A program made the translations under genes and the position numbers. Shown here one piece after another: positions 1-8,710 of a stretch of DNA of 64,000 nucleotides. The stretch is from CAYXST01 sp964472495 (lineage in GTDB: Bacteria; Patescibacteriota; Minisyncoccia; Portnoybacterales; UBA2143), in the NCBI GenBank assembly GCA_964472495.1, contig CAYYLD010000002.1, positions 40,523-104,522 on the forward strand. The letters are read 5' to 3'. The notes beneath the pieces are model-generated. The model ran no database searches. It had not been told where the DNA came from and saw nothing but the letters and a program-made list of their open reading frames with translations. The first letter of the stretch is position 1. The number at the start of each line of letters is the position of its first letter.

Positions 1-1431
1 AAAAAAGTAACGATTATCGGTTTAGGACTACATGGCGGTGGTGTCGGCGTAGCTAAATTCTTCAGTCGTTTGGGGGCCAAGGTTTTAGTTACTGATTTAA
101 GAGACAAAGAGGAACTAAAAGAATCCTTAGAAAAACTCAAAGGCAGACCAATAAAATATGTTTTGAATCAGCATCGGCCGGAAGATTTTATCAATACTGA
201 TTTGGTCATTAAAAATCCGGCTGTTCCGGAAAAATCTAAATATCTGGAAATAGCTCGTCAACACGGCGTACCTATTGAAACGGATGTAGGGATGTTCTTT
301 GAGCTTTGTCCAGCGCCGATTATCGGCATAACCGGCAGCAAAGGCAAGTCAACAGTGGCTACTCTGACCGCTAAGTTTCTGACCAAAAAATATAGTGACG
401 TTATTTTAGCTGGCAATATCCGCAGTTCCGTCTTAACTAAATTAAAAAAGATTAATAAAGATAGTTTGGTTGTCTTAGAGCTTTCCAGTTGGCAATTGGC
501 TGGCTTGAGGTCTCATCGAAAAAGCCCCCGCTGTTCAGTAATAACCAATATTCTGCCCGACCATCTCAATCGCTACAAGAACATCGAAGAATATATTGAG
601 GATAAGAAAGAAATTTTCCGTTGGCAGAAAGCGAAACCTCATCAGAAGAGACAAGATATCTTCCAAGGCAGAGATTATCTAATCCTTAATTACGATGATA
701 AAATAGTCAGGGATTTTGCCAGTCAAGCTAAATCACAAGTATTTTATTATAGTCAGGATAACGGCATCACTTCCAACTTGGAGAAAGCTAATTTAGCTGC
801 TTTCGTCAAGGGAGAAAAAATCCTTTTTGGTCAGGATAAAAAAGAAGAAATTTGTTCTTTGGAAGACGTTCGTTTAAGAGGCAAGCATAATATTGACAAT
901 GTTTTAGCCGCTATCAGCGTAGCCAAATTATGCCAAGTTTCTAATAAATCAATTAAAAAAGTTCTTGATAAATTTAAAGGTCTGGAAGGCCGCTTGGAAT
1001 TAATTAAAATAGTTAACCAAGTTAAATATATTAACGATACGGCCGCGACCATCCCCGAAGCCACTTTAGCTGCTTTAACTTCTTTCCCCCTGAAGAAAAA
1101 TATTATCCTTATTGCCGGTGGAGCTGACAAAAATTTAAATTTTGACCAGCTGGCTGAAATATTGGTTAGAAAAGTAAAAAGTTTGATTCTTTTAGAAGGA
1201 ACAGCTACGGCTAAACTGAAACAGGCAGTCGAAAATCAGATTGCCCTGACTAATAATCAATTGGAAATAATTGGTCCGCTAGATAGCATGAAAGAAGCGG
1301 TTTCGGAAGCTAGTGCCAGAGCGATTAAGAAAGATATTGTTTTGCTTTCGCCAGCCTGCGCCAGTTTTGGTCTTTTCAGGCATGAATTTGAAAGAGGCGA
1401 AGCTTTTATTAAGGCCGTTAATAGATTATAA
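1..1431 (+). CDS. murD: UDP-N-acetylmuramoylalanine--D-glutamate ligase, 5' partial
   Basis: Adds D-glutamate to UDP-MurNAc-L-Ala in cytoplasmic peptidoglycan precursor synthesis. The frame is open from base 1: the glycine-rich nucleotide fold IIGLGLHGGGVGVA precedes the TTG at 70, so the gene starts before the window and 476 residues are visible. The Mur-ligase ATP loop GITGSKGKST, the ELSSWQL segment, NILPDHLNRY and the C-terminal LLSPACASFG are all present. The following ftsW and murG on the same strand fit a division/cell-wall cluster. The family is confident from these motifs. Confidence 0.95.
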   Translation, partial: KKVTIIGLGLHGGGVGVAKFFSRLGAKVLVTDLRDKEELKESLEKLKGRPIKYVLNQHRPEDFINTDLVIKNPAVPEKSKYLEIARQHGVPIETDVGMFFELCPAPIIGITGSKGKSTVATLTAKFLTKKYSDVILAGNIRSSVLTKLKKINKDSLVVLELSSWQLAGLRSHRKSPRCSVITNILPDHLNRYKNIEEYIEDKKEIFRWQKAKPHQKRQDIFQGRDYLILNYDDKIVRDFASQAKSQVFYYSQDNGITSNLEKANLAAFVKGEKILFGQDKKEEICSLEDVRLRGKHNIDNVLAAISVAKLCQVSNKSIKKVLDKFKGLEGRLELIKIVNQVKYINDTAATIPEATLAALTSFPLKKNIILIAGGADKNLNFDQLAEILVRKVKSLILLEGTATAKLKQAVENQIALTNNQLEIIGPLDSMKEAVSEASARAIKKDIVLLSPACASFGLFRHEFERGEAFIKAVNRL

Positions 1432-1488
1432 TTCAATCATCATTTCTGTTTTGTTTTGCCCAGCCATAAACGCCTCTGACAAGTTTCT

Positions 1489-2580
1489 ATGAAAGCTCAT
1501 CAACCAGATTATATTCTCATTTTTCTCATCTTGTTTATGGTTGCTTTTGGTTTAGTGATTATCGCCAATCCGTCCATAGTTCTTTCCCAGGAAAATTTTA
1601 AAGAGAGTTATTATTTCTTGAAGCATCAGGGACTTAATGTCCTTTTGGGACTGATTTTTTTCTTTATTGCTCAGCGTATTTATTATAAACATTGGCAAAA
1701 ATTCGCTTTTTTCTTATTGATTTCAAGTATTGCTCTTTTAATTTTGGTCTTCATTCCCGGATTGGGTTACGGCTCTGGTCAGGCCAGAAGATGGATTATT
1801 TTAGGCCCTTTTTCTTTTCAGCCCTTTGAATTAGTCAAACTGACTTTTATTTTCTATTTAGCCGCCTTGCTTAGTAAAAAAGGAAGAAATAATCAGCAAA
1901 TAATTAAAGAAAGCTTAATCCCTTTTTTGGTGACCGCTGGGATAATTACCTTTTTAATTCTTAGTCAACCCGACTTTAGCGCCTTGATTATTCTAATAGC
2001 CATTGCCCTGACTATTTACTTTTTGGCCGGGATGAATATATCTTATCTTTTGGCCTTTGCCGGTCTAGCTTTGGTTGGTTTTTTGGTTCTGATTAAAATG
2101 GCTGCTTACCGAATGAATCGTTTGATTGTTTATCTTCATCCGGAAATGGACCCTCGAGGCATCGGCTATCAGATTAATCAGGCCTTATTAGCTATTGGTT
2201 CAGGAGGTCTTTTTGGCTTAGGTCTCGGTCATAGTATTCAGAAATGGCGCTATCTGCCTGAACCAATTGGCGACTCTGTTTTTGCTATTATTGCCGAAGA
2301 ACTAGGCTTGATTGGCGCCGCTTTTTTGGTTGCTCTCTTCGTCCTTTTGGCTTGGCGAGGATTGAAAATTGCCCGTCAGGCACCGGACAGATTTGGCCTC
2401 CTTCTGGCTGGCGGTATTACCGGCTGGTTATTCTTCCAGGCCTTTATTAATGTAGCTGCCATTTCCGGTTTAGTTCCTTTAACTGGTCTGCCTTTACCTT
2501 TAATCAGTTACGGCGGCTCGGCCATGGTTGTTTCTTTAACCGCTTTAGGCGTTTTAGTTAACGTTTCAAAATATACCTAG
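1489..2580 (+). CDS. ftsW: FtsW/RodA/SpoVE-family lipid II polymerase
   Basis: Polytopic membrane protein of 363 aa, the usual size for SEDS glycosyltransferases that polymerise lipid II. About ten hydrophobic segments are visible. Family motifs include the loop RRWIILGPFSFQPFE, the conserved YQINQALLAIGSGG, GDSVFAIIAEELG and the C-terminal PLPLISYGGSAM. Placement between murD and murG favours FtsW (septal) over RodA. No SD is seen before the ATG. The 57-nt gap after murD suggests co-transcription. Confidence 0.93.
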   Translation: MKAHQPDYILIFLILFMVAFGLVIIANPSIVLSQENFKESYYFLKHQGLNVLLGLIFFFIAQRIYYKHWQKFAFFLLISSIALLILVFIPGLGYGSGQARRWIILGPFSFQPFELVKLTFIFYLAALLSKKGRNNQQIIKESLIPFLVTAGIITFLILSQPDFSALIILIAIALTIYFLAGMNISYLLAFAGLALVGFLVLIKMAAYRMNRLIVYLHPEMDPRGIGYQINQALLAIGSGGLFGLGLGHSIQKWRYLPEPIGDSVFAIIAEELGLIGAAFLVALFVLLAWRGLKIARQAPDRFGLLLAGGITGWLFFQAFINVAAISGLVPLTGLPLPLISYGGSAMVVSLTALGVLVNVSKYT

Positions 2581-2590
2581 AGCGTCAGCG

Positions 2591-2623
2591 GGGGCGTCCC
2601 TTTTTAGTAAAAAGGGACGCCCC
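2591..2623. repeat. Perfect 15-bp-stem palindrome between ftsW and murG
   Basis: GGGGCGTCCCTTTTT, a 3-nt loop AGT, then the exact reverse complement. No T-tract follows on the plus strand, so it is not a classical terminator. The same arm sequence recurs at 32693-32748, which marks it as a dispersed element. Confidence 0.9.
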
Positions 2624-2631
2624 AGGAAGAT

Positions 2632-3777
2632 ATGCGAATACTTTTTACCGGCGGCGGCACTGGTGGGCACATTTTTCCCATCATTGCTTTAGCCAGACAA
2701 TTAAAACAAATTCACACTCAATCAATGACTCCGATTGGTCCGGCTGAGGAGACTACTTTAGAAATGTTTTTTCTAGGACCTGATGGCTGGACTAAGGAAT
2801 TACTCAAAAAAGAAGGTATTAGAACTAGAATAATTTTAGCTGGCAAATTGAGACGCTATTTTTCTGTTTGGACTCTTTTTGATTTAATTAAGATGCCCTT
2901 GGGTTTGTTGCAATCACTTTGGTATCTTTATTTCTGGATGCCCGACGTTATCTTCAGTAAAGGAGGTTACGGCAGTATGCCGGTCGTTTTAATTGGTTGG
3001 CTTTACCGGATTCCTATCTTAATCCATGAATCAGATACCGTCCCCGGTTTGACTAATCGCTGGGCCGCTAAATTATCTCAAAGAATTGCTCTCTCTTTTG
3101 ATTCGGCTGAAGAATATTTTCCTCCTCAAAAAACCGCCTTGGTCGGCAACCCAGTCCGTTCAGAAGTTATTCAAATTTGTCAGATGGTCAGCCAAGAGGT
3201 GGAAGAAGAGGCCAAGAAACTTTTTCAAATTAACGGCCAAAAACCAATCCTTCTTATTCTGGGCGGCAGTCAAGGAGCTCACTCATTAAATGAATTTATT
3301 TTACAACTTTTACCTCAGCTTTTAGAAAATTATGAAATTATTCATCAAGTTGGCTCAAAGAATTACCACCAAATTGAAAAGAAAGTCGGCCAAAACCAGC
3401 TAGTTAATTATCATTTTTATGCCTTTTTAGATGAAAACCAGTATGCGGCTGCTTATCTTTTAGCTGGTTTAGTTATTTCCCGGGCCGGGGCGGGGACTAT
3501 CTTTGAAATGGCTGCCTGTGCTAAACCAAGTATTTTAATTCCCTTGCCTCAAGCAGCTGCTGACCACCAAAGGAAGAATGCTTTTGCTTATGCCCGAGCC
3601 GGGGCTACCTTAGTTATTGAACAAGCCAATCTGACTCCCAACCTTTTCTTAAATAAAATTAACCAGATTCTGAGTAATCCTGAATTAGCCCGAAAGATGT
3701 CTCAAAGCGCCCAGAATTTTTATCAACCAGAAGCCGCTCAAAAAATCGGCCAGGAATTGATTGAAATGGGAAGATAG
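2632..3777 (+). CDS. murG: UDP-GlcNAc:undecaprenyl-PP-MurNAc-pentapeptide GlcNAc transferase
   Basis: GT28 enzyme that converts lipid I to lipid II at the inner membrane face. The N-terminal glycine loop FTGGGTGGHIFP, the KGGYGS segment, HESDTVPGLTNR, LILGGSQGAHSLN and the donor-site ISRAGAGTIFEMAACAKPSILIPLP are all present. At 381 aa it is close to the normal length. It follows ftsW after a palindrome-filled 51-nt gap and is separated from gltX by one base, so transcription is probably continuous. Confidence 0.96.
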   Translation: MRILFTGGGTGGHIFPIIALARQLKQIHTQSMTPIGPAEETTLEMFFLGPDGWTKELLKKEGIRTRIILAGKLRRYFSVWTLFDLIKMPLGLLQSLWYLYFWMPDVIFSKGGYGSMPVVLIGWLYRIPILIHESDTVPGLTNRWAAKLSQRIALSFDSAEEYFPPQKTALVGNPVRSEVIQICQMVSQEVEEEAKKLFQINGQKPILLILGGSQGAHSLNEFILQLLPQLLENYEIIHQVGSKNYHQIEKKVGQNQLVNYHFYAFLDENQYAAAYLLAGLVISRAGAGTIFEMAACAKPSILIPLPQAAADHQRKNAFAYARAGATLVIEQANLTPNLFLNKINQILSNPELARKMSQSAQNFYQPEAAQKIGQELIEMGR

Positions 3778-3778
3778 T

Positions 3779-5197
3779 ATGGTTAAAATTCAACCAATTA
3801 GAGTCAGAATTGCGCCCAGTCCGACCGGACCGCTGCATTTAGGCACAGCCCGTACTGCTCTTTTTAATTATCTATTTGCCCGAAAAAACAAGGGTGAGTT
3901 TATTCTGCGCATTGAAGATACTGATATAGAGCGTTCGGAAAAGAAATATGAAAAAGAAATAATTGATTATCTTAAATGGCTGGGGATTCAATGGGATGAA
4001 AAAATTTATCGACAGAGCGAACGGATTACTCTTTATCAAAAATACATTAAGAAACTGCTTGATTCGGGTCAGGCCTTTTGGTGTTATCATAGTCAAGAAG
4101 AATTAGTCCAGGAAAAAGAAGAACAGATGAAAAGAGGAGAGGGGCCACGTCATCTTTGCCAGCATAAAGACCAGTCGCCTAAAGCAAAAAAAGGAGGTAT
4201 TATCAGATTCCGCTGCCCGGATAAAAAAGTGGTTTTCAATGATTTAATTCGCGGTCATTTAGAATTTGACGGTCGTTTGTTAGGCGACATTAGTATTGCT
4301 AAAGACGAAAAAACGCCTCTCTATAATTTCAGCGTGGTCATTGACGATTATGAAATGAAAATGAGCCATGTTATCCGCGGCGAAGACCATATTTCCAACA
4401 CTCCCAAGCAGATTTTAATCGGCCAAGCCCTCGGCTTTCCTCAACCTCAATTCGCTCATTTGCCCCTTATCTTAGGCCCGGACAAAAGCAAACTAAGCAA
4501 ACGCCACGGAGCGGTCTCGGTCAGTTGGTATAAAAAAGAGGGATATTTACCGGAAGCGCTGGTTAATTTTATGGTTCTGCTCGGCTGGAATCCGGGGACA
4601 ACCAAAGAATTTTTTTCTCTTGAAGAGCTAGCTAAAGAATTCTCTTTGGAACGGGTTCAGAAAGGAGGAGCCATTTTCAATCTGCAGCGCCTGGACTGGC
4701 TCAACGGATATTATATCCGCCAGATGGATTTAGATGATTTAACCAAAAAATGCCTGCCGTATTTAGAATCGTCATTACGAGGAGCCGGAGGCGACAAAGC
4801 AATCCCGTTTGATTATGCCAAAAAAATAGTCGCCTTAGAGCAAGAGCGGTTAAAGAAGCTGTCTGAAATAGGGGATTTAACCAAATTCTTCTTTTTAGAC
4901 AAATTGGACTATCCAGCCGAGTTGCTTATCTGGAAGAAAATGACCCTCCAAGAGGTCAAAAATAATCTTGACATGCTAGAGGAAAAATTGTCTAAAATGA
5001 ACAAATTTGACCGGAAATCGCTGGAGGGAGCTTTGATGCCCTTGGCTAAGAAACACGGCTCTGGCGAGCTCCTATGGCCTCTGAGAGTGGCTTTAACCGG
5101 CCAAAAAGCCTCGCCGCCGCCCTTTGAAATAGCCGAAATCCTGGGTAAAGAAAAAACTTTGAAGAGGATTATAGAAGCTAAGGCGAGGATAAAATAA
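3779..5197 (+). CDS. gltX: Glutamyl-tRNA synthetase
   Basis: Class I aminoacyl-tRNA synthetase charging tRNA-Glu (perhaps also tRNA-Gln if a GatCAB route is used; not testable here). The HIGH-type motif is PSPTGPLHLGTARTALFNYL near the N terminus and the KMSKS-type motif is SKLSKRHG. An ATG at 3779, two bases after the murG stop, is preferred over the in-frame TTG at 3761 because it leaves the usual short N terminus, giving 472 aa. No SD is seen. Confidence 0.95.
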   Translation: MVKIQPIRVRIAPSPTGPLHLGTARTALFNYLFARKNKGEFILRIEDTDIERSEKKYEKEIIDYLKWLGIQWDEKIYRQSERITLYQKYIKKLLDSGQAFWCYHSQEELVQEKEEQMKRGEGPRHLCQHKDQSPKAKKGGIIRFRCPDKKVVFNDLIRGHLEFDGRLLGDISIAKDEKTPLYNFSVVIDDYEMKMSHVIRGEDHISNTPKQILIGQALGFPQPQFAHLPLILGPDKSKLSKRHGAVSVSWYKKEGYLPEALVNFMVLLGWNPGTTKEFFSLEELAKEFSLERVQKGGAIFNLQRLDWLNGYYIRQMDLDDLTKKCLPYLESSLRGAGGDKAIPFDYAKKIVALEQERLKKLSEIGDLTKFFFLDKLDYPAELLIWKKMTLQEVKNNLDMLEEKLSKMNKFDRKSLEGALMPLAKKHGSGELLWPLRVALTGQKASPPPFEIAEILGKEKTLKRIIEAKARIK

Positions 5198-5229
5198 AAA
5201 CTCCCAAGTCCGTAATTCGGTCTTGGGAG
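5196..5229 (-). terminator. Intrinsic terminator of the 96-aa gene
   Basis: CTCCCAAG and CTTGGGAG arms, with an inner CCG/CGG, are followed on the minus strand by TTTTTATTTT. On the plus strand no T-run follows, so it serves the minus-strand gene and only incidentally gltX. Confidence 0.8.
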
Positions 5230-5285
5230 AGAGTGAAAAAGAGAGTAGTAGGAAAGTTGTCTGAGGGGATCCAGGAGAACCTTTT

Positions 5286-5576
5286 CTATGCCTGACCGGG
5301 TTGTACAAACCGATAACAAAAAGAGGCGTAATCATGCTTTCTTACCTCCAGTAAGAGGGCGATACCGATCAGCTCGACTATCTTCTCGTAATCGGACGCG
5401 GTCATTTTACTAGAGAATCCCGTGAATGCTCCTATTGATTTCCATTCCCCCTTGCCTTCACTCATGGCTCCCATCCGATAGAATCTGAGTATGCCCTCTT
5501 TATCTATGGTAACCATGTCATCGGGCCGGATAATCGTCAGCTTGTCCCTGAATCTTAGAAAATCTCGATGGTTCAT
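5286..5576 (-). CDS. Hypothetical 96-aa protein, SD-type stand-alone gene
   Basis: Not recognised. It is a soluble, mixed alpha/beta-looking protein beginning MNHRDFLRF, with no signal peptide. A strong AGGAGG lies seven bases before the ATG, and its own terminator lies about 60 nt past the stop. This contrasts with the SD-less genes around it. It is divergent from the envelope gene at 5625. The SD-plus-terminator layout is the main reason to accept it as real. Confidence 0.75.
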   Translation of the reverse strand: MNHRDFLRFRDKLTIIRPDDMVTIDKEGILRFYRMGAMSEGKGEWKSIGAFTGFSSKMTASDYEKIVELIGIALLLEVRKHDYASFCYRFVQPGQA

Positions 5577-5624
5577 TTTTTCCTCCTAAATAATTATAAG
5601 TTTTAAGGTTCATCCTTTTATTTT

Positions 5625-6959
5625 ATGCGACAAAAGAATTGTTATATATATAACATATTTAATAGAATCTGTCAATTTTTCTGGCGAGACCTGATAATAG
5701 TTTTGATGATTCTTATCCTGCCCCTTATCAGCCAGGGCGGTTTAATTGATGACCTTAATGAGCAGATTAGCCAGGCCGAGCAAAAAAGGGCTGAATTGGA
5801 AAAGCAGGCCGAAGAATATCAGCAAGTCATCAATCAAAAGAAGGGAGAGATTAAAACCTTAAATAACCAGATAGCTATTTTCAACGCCCAGATAAACAAA
5901 CTCCAGATAGAAATTAATATTACCGAAGATGATGTTGACCAGACCAAATTAGAAATTGTCCAGTTGGAGTATGGCATTGACCAAGCCGAAGAGGATATTC
6001 TGGAGCAAAGAGATAATTTAGCCAAAATTATTCAGACCATCGCCGAATACGACCAGACCAGTCAAATAGAAATAATTCTGGCCAGCGAAGATTTTTCTGA
6101 TTTTTTTAATCAAATAGCTTATTTAGATAATCTCCAAAACGGCGTTCAGGAGAAAGTAGGACAGTTGAGAAACCTTAAAGAAAGATTAGGGCAGGATAAG
6201 GAAAGTAAAGAGGCCAAAAAGGAACACTTAGAAACTCTCAAAACTCAATTAACCAATCAGCAGTGGTCTTTAGCCAGCCAGAGAAAGTCCAAAGAAGCTC
6301 TTTTGAACTATACCCGCGGCGAAGAAAGCGAGTATCAGGAAATGCTGGCTCATGTAGAAGCCCAAAAGAAGTCGTTACTAGGCGACCTTAACCGCTTGCG
6401 CCAGTTGAAAGCCGAGGAACTGGCTAGGTTGAAGGAGCTTCAGGAAAAGCCGCCGGCTGAGTATTGGGCATCGCTTGACTGGTATTATCAGCAGGATGAC
6501 TCCCGTTGGGCTAAAACAACTATTGGTATCAGCGATTCGGAAATTGAGGATTACGGCTGCGCGGTTACCTCGGTAGCTATGGTTTTAACTTATCACGGAT
6601 ATAGTATTACGCCTGGCCAGTTAGCTAAAGAATCAATTTACGCTGGCGACTTAATTTACTGGCCGCAAAGATGGGGGAGCGTCAGATGCAATAATTGCCC
6701 GCCGCCTCACGCCAGTCCTTTTGACTGGTTCCGTTTGGACCGCGAATTAGGAGCCGGTTATCCGGTGATTATCTTTGTTAAGGCCAATGGCCGGGGAGGC
6801 GGCCATTATGTAGTTGTCCATCATAAGACGGCTGACGGCCGCTACGTCGTTCAAGACCCGCTTTTCGGAGCCAATATCTATTTGGACTCCACCCGGGTCT
6901 ATATTTCAAATCTTTACGAAACTACGACCAGTTTAGACCAGATGGTTATTTATCATTAA
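5625..6959 (+). CDS. Membrane-anchored coiled-coil protein with C39-like cysteine peptidase domain
   Basis: 444 aa. A hydrophobic segment (about residues 22-40) is followed by a long coiled coil (about 45-280), as in EnvC, PcsB and CwlO cell-separation factors. A C-terminal papain-like/C39_2 domain runs from about 290, with a cysteine in YGCAVTSVAMVL, a histidine in GGGHYVVVHH and an aspartate in VVQDPLF forming a plausible triad. It probably acts outside the membrane on cell wall or peptide substrates. The start is uncertain: ATGs just before the hydrophobic core are also possible. Confidence 0.8.
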   Translation: MRQKNCYIYNIFNRICQFFWRDLIIVLMILILPLISQGGLIDDLNEQISQAEQKRAELEKQAEEYQQVINQKKGEIKTLNNQIAIFNAQINKLQIEINITEDDVDQTKLEIVQLEYGIDQAEEDILEQRDNLAKIIQTIAEYDQTSQIEIILASEDFSDFFNQIAYLDNLQNGVQEKVGQLRNLKERLGQDKESKEAKKEHLETLKTQLTNQQWSLASQRKSKEALLNYTRGEESEYQEMLAHVEAQKKSLLGDLNRLRQLKAEELARLKELQEKPPAEYWASLDWYYQQDDSRWAKTTIGISDSEIEDYGCAVTSVAMVLTYHGYSITPGQLAKESIYAGDLIYWPQRWGSVRCNNCPPPHASPFDWFRLDRELGAGYPVIIFVKANGRGGGHYVVVHHKTADGRYVVQDPLFGANIYLDSTRVYISNLYETTTSLDQMVIYH

Positions 6960-6971
6960 TTAAGGCCTACA

Positions 6972-7114
6972 AAAGCTTAAGAATATATCTTCCAGCTAAC
7001 GCGAAAATCCCCAGCGAGGATTTTCGCTGTAGTGAGCTGCTCGCTCTTTTTGCCTCGCAAAAAACCATGCCCATTCGCAGCTCAATGCCGCTGGAAAATA
7101 TATTCTTAAGCTTT
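6972..7114. repeat. Nested palindrome with 25-bp terminal inverted repeats
   Basis: Outer arms at 6972-6996 and 7090-7114 match at 24 of 25 positions. An inner hairpin at 7001-7027 has arms GCGAAAATCC and GGATTTTCGC. It fills the gap between the C39-like gene and the next gene and runs into the annotated 5' end of that open frame. Confidence 0.88.
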
Positions 7115-7123
7115 ATCATAATC

Positions 7124-7531
7124 ATGCGACATCTTATCTTAATTATTTTTATTCTCTTTTTTCCTGGTTTTGCTTTAGCCCAGAATCCGGAAGGATCGGC
7201 TAATTTAGAAAAGTTAGATAGATTTTATGAACAGATTAATGAAAAAGCCCTCCAGCCGATGAAACAACTAAGCGACAAACTCTCGGAAAGTATGGAGAAA
7301 AGCTTAGAAAAAGTTATAGAAAAAATTAAACAAAAGAAACATCAGAAACAAGAAGAAATAAAGGAAGAAGTTAAAAGAGAAGTCAAAGAAGGAGCTCGAG
7401 AATGGGGCCAGAGCTTGGCCATTTGGATTGAAGACCAGCTAGCTCCCCTAAAAATTAAAGTTCAAGAGGGGAGTAGCCTGATTAGAGAAAGAGTTAATCA
7501 GATAAAAGACTGGTTAATTGGCTTATTTTAA
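7124..7531 (+). CDS. Secreted or periplasmic coiled-coil protein
   Basis: 135 aa with an N-terminal signal peptide: MRHL, a hydrophobic core and an FALAQ cleavage-like site. The mature part is highly charged and alpha-helical, with Lys/Glu heptads at about residues 50-105. The frame is open from 7067, but the first 19 codons lie in the palindrome and would spoil the signal peptide, so the ATG at 7124 is chosen. Function is not recognised. It could be a small envelope scaffold. Confidence 0.75.
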   Translation: MRHLILIIFILFFPGFALAQNPEGSANLEKLDRFYEQINEKALQPMKQLSDKLSESMEKSLEKVIEKIKQKKHQKQEEIKEEVKREVKEGAREWGQSLAIWIEDQLAPLKIKVQEGSSLIRERVNQIKDWLIGLF

Positions 7532-7569
7532 AAGGAAAAATATAGACATATCTTCAGAGGAGAGGGGAT

Positions 7570-7615
7570 TTATCCACATAGACAATTTGACGGCCTGAGA
7601 GCCGTATATTAAAAT
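7570..7615 (+). promoter_or_regulatory. Promoter of the Xer recombinase with adjacent DnaA-box match
   Basis: TTGACG (7587-7592), a 17-nt spacer and TAAAAT (7610-7615). The spacer holds the inverted repeat ACGGC/GCCGT. TTATCCACA at 7570-7578 is an exact DnaA-box consensus but is isolated. No transcription data are available. Confidence 0.55.
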
Positions 7616-7675
7616 GGATACAATGTCGCATAATAATCCTTAATACACATTTAATATATTGATTTTGGCTAATCT

Positions 7676-8617
7676 ATGCAAAAAAGCTTAAAACCACTTC
7701 CCCAGCATTTAAACGATTTTTTGGACTGGTTAGATATTGAAAAAGGTTTATCTAATAAATCTCAGGAAAACTATTCCCGCTTCCTCAAAAAATTTATTGA
7801 CTGGCTAAAGGAGAATGACCTTGAGGGCTTGAAGCCCCATCAGCTCTCCCCCACTCATATCTGGAATTATCGGGTCTATCTTTCCCGTCAATCCAAAAAA
7901 CCATTAAAAAAATCAACTCAAAACTATTATTTGATTGCCTTGAGGTCCCTTTTAAACTATTTTGCCAATCGGGATATCTTATCCTTGCCAGCCGAAAAAA
8001 TTAAATTAGCTAAAGATAAAGATGATAAAAAAGTAAGCTTTCTAAGCTTGGAACAATTAGAAAAATTATTTTCAGCCCCGGATGTTTCTAAACGCAATGG
8101 TCTCCGCGACCGAGCTATTTTAGAAAGCTTATTCTCAACTGGTCTTAGAATTGCTGAATTGGTTTCACTTGACCGCGAACAAATTAATCTAAAACCGACG
8201 ACTAAAGAATTAGAATTAGGCATTGTCGGTAAAGGTAATCGGCCGCGAACGGTCTATTTTTCCGAAAGAGCTGTCCATTGGCTAAATAGGTATTTAGAAA
8301 GCCGCAAAGATAAAGATAAGGCCTTATTTATCAATTACCGAAGCAGAAAAAAATCAGAGCGTCGATTAACTGACCGCTCTATCGAAAGAATTATTAAAAG
8401 ATACGCTCTCTTAGCCGGCCTGCCTATCAACACAACTCCTCATACTTTGCGCCATTCCTTTGCTACTGACCTTTTAAGCCAAGGGGTTGACTTACGGATT
8501 ATTCAGGAATTTTTAGGTCATCGTAATATTGCCACTACTCAAGTTTATACTCATGTAACCAATCAACGTCTGCGCGACATCCATCGCCAATTCCATAGTG
8601 GCAAAAAATTAAAATGA
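7676..8617 (+). CDS. XerC/XerD-type tyrosine recombinase
   Basis: 313 aa, normal for Xer. It has an N-terminal SAM-like core-binding domain (about 1-100) and a C-terminal catalytic domain. Catalytic residues are visible: Arg in STGLRIAELV, Lys in VGKGNRPR, His-x-x-Arg in HTLRHSFATDLL, His in LGHRNIATTQ and Tyr in VYTHV. It probably resolves chromosome dimers. No phage or integron partner is next to it, which argues against a mobile-element integrase. Confidence 0.93.
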   Translation: MQKSLKPLPQHLNDFLDWLDIEKGLSNKSQENYSRFLKKFIDWLKENDLEGLKPHQLSPTHIWNYRVYLSRQSKKPLKKSTQNYYLIALRSLLNYFANRDILSLPAEKIKLAKDKDDKKVSFLSLEQLEKLFSAPDVSKRNGLRDRAILESLFSTGLRIAELVSLDREQINLKPTTKELELGIVGKGNRPRTVYFSERAVHWLNRYLESRKDKDKALFINYRSRKKSERRLTDRSIERIIKRYALLAGLPINTTPHTLRHSFATDLLSQGVDLRIIQEFLGHRNIATTQVYTHVTNQRLRDIHRQFHSGKKLK

Positions 8618-8710
8618 TGCTAAAATATAGGATTATCCCAATATTTTCATCGTTCGCTCGGAAATAAAAATTTATTTTCATTTCTCTCGCTCACTCGAAA
8701 ATAAGCCATT

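Noticed and set aside
831..1130. 99-aa minus-strand frame opposite murD
   Set aside because: Shadow of a conserved Mur ligase frame; no SD or promoter.
7067..7123. N-terminal extension of the coiled-coil secreted protein
   Set aside because: These codons lie in a palindrome and would precede the signal peptide, so the start at 7124 is used.
7570..7578. Chromosome origin
   Set aside because: Only one DnaA-box match, no dnaA or dnaN gene and no box cluster nearby.
7676..8617. Mobile-element integrase
   Set aside because: Full Xer length and motifs, no att repeats or cargo around it, and the housekeeping context favours chromosome resolution.
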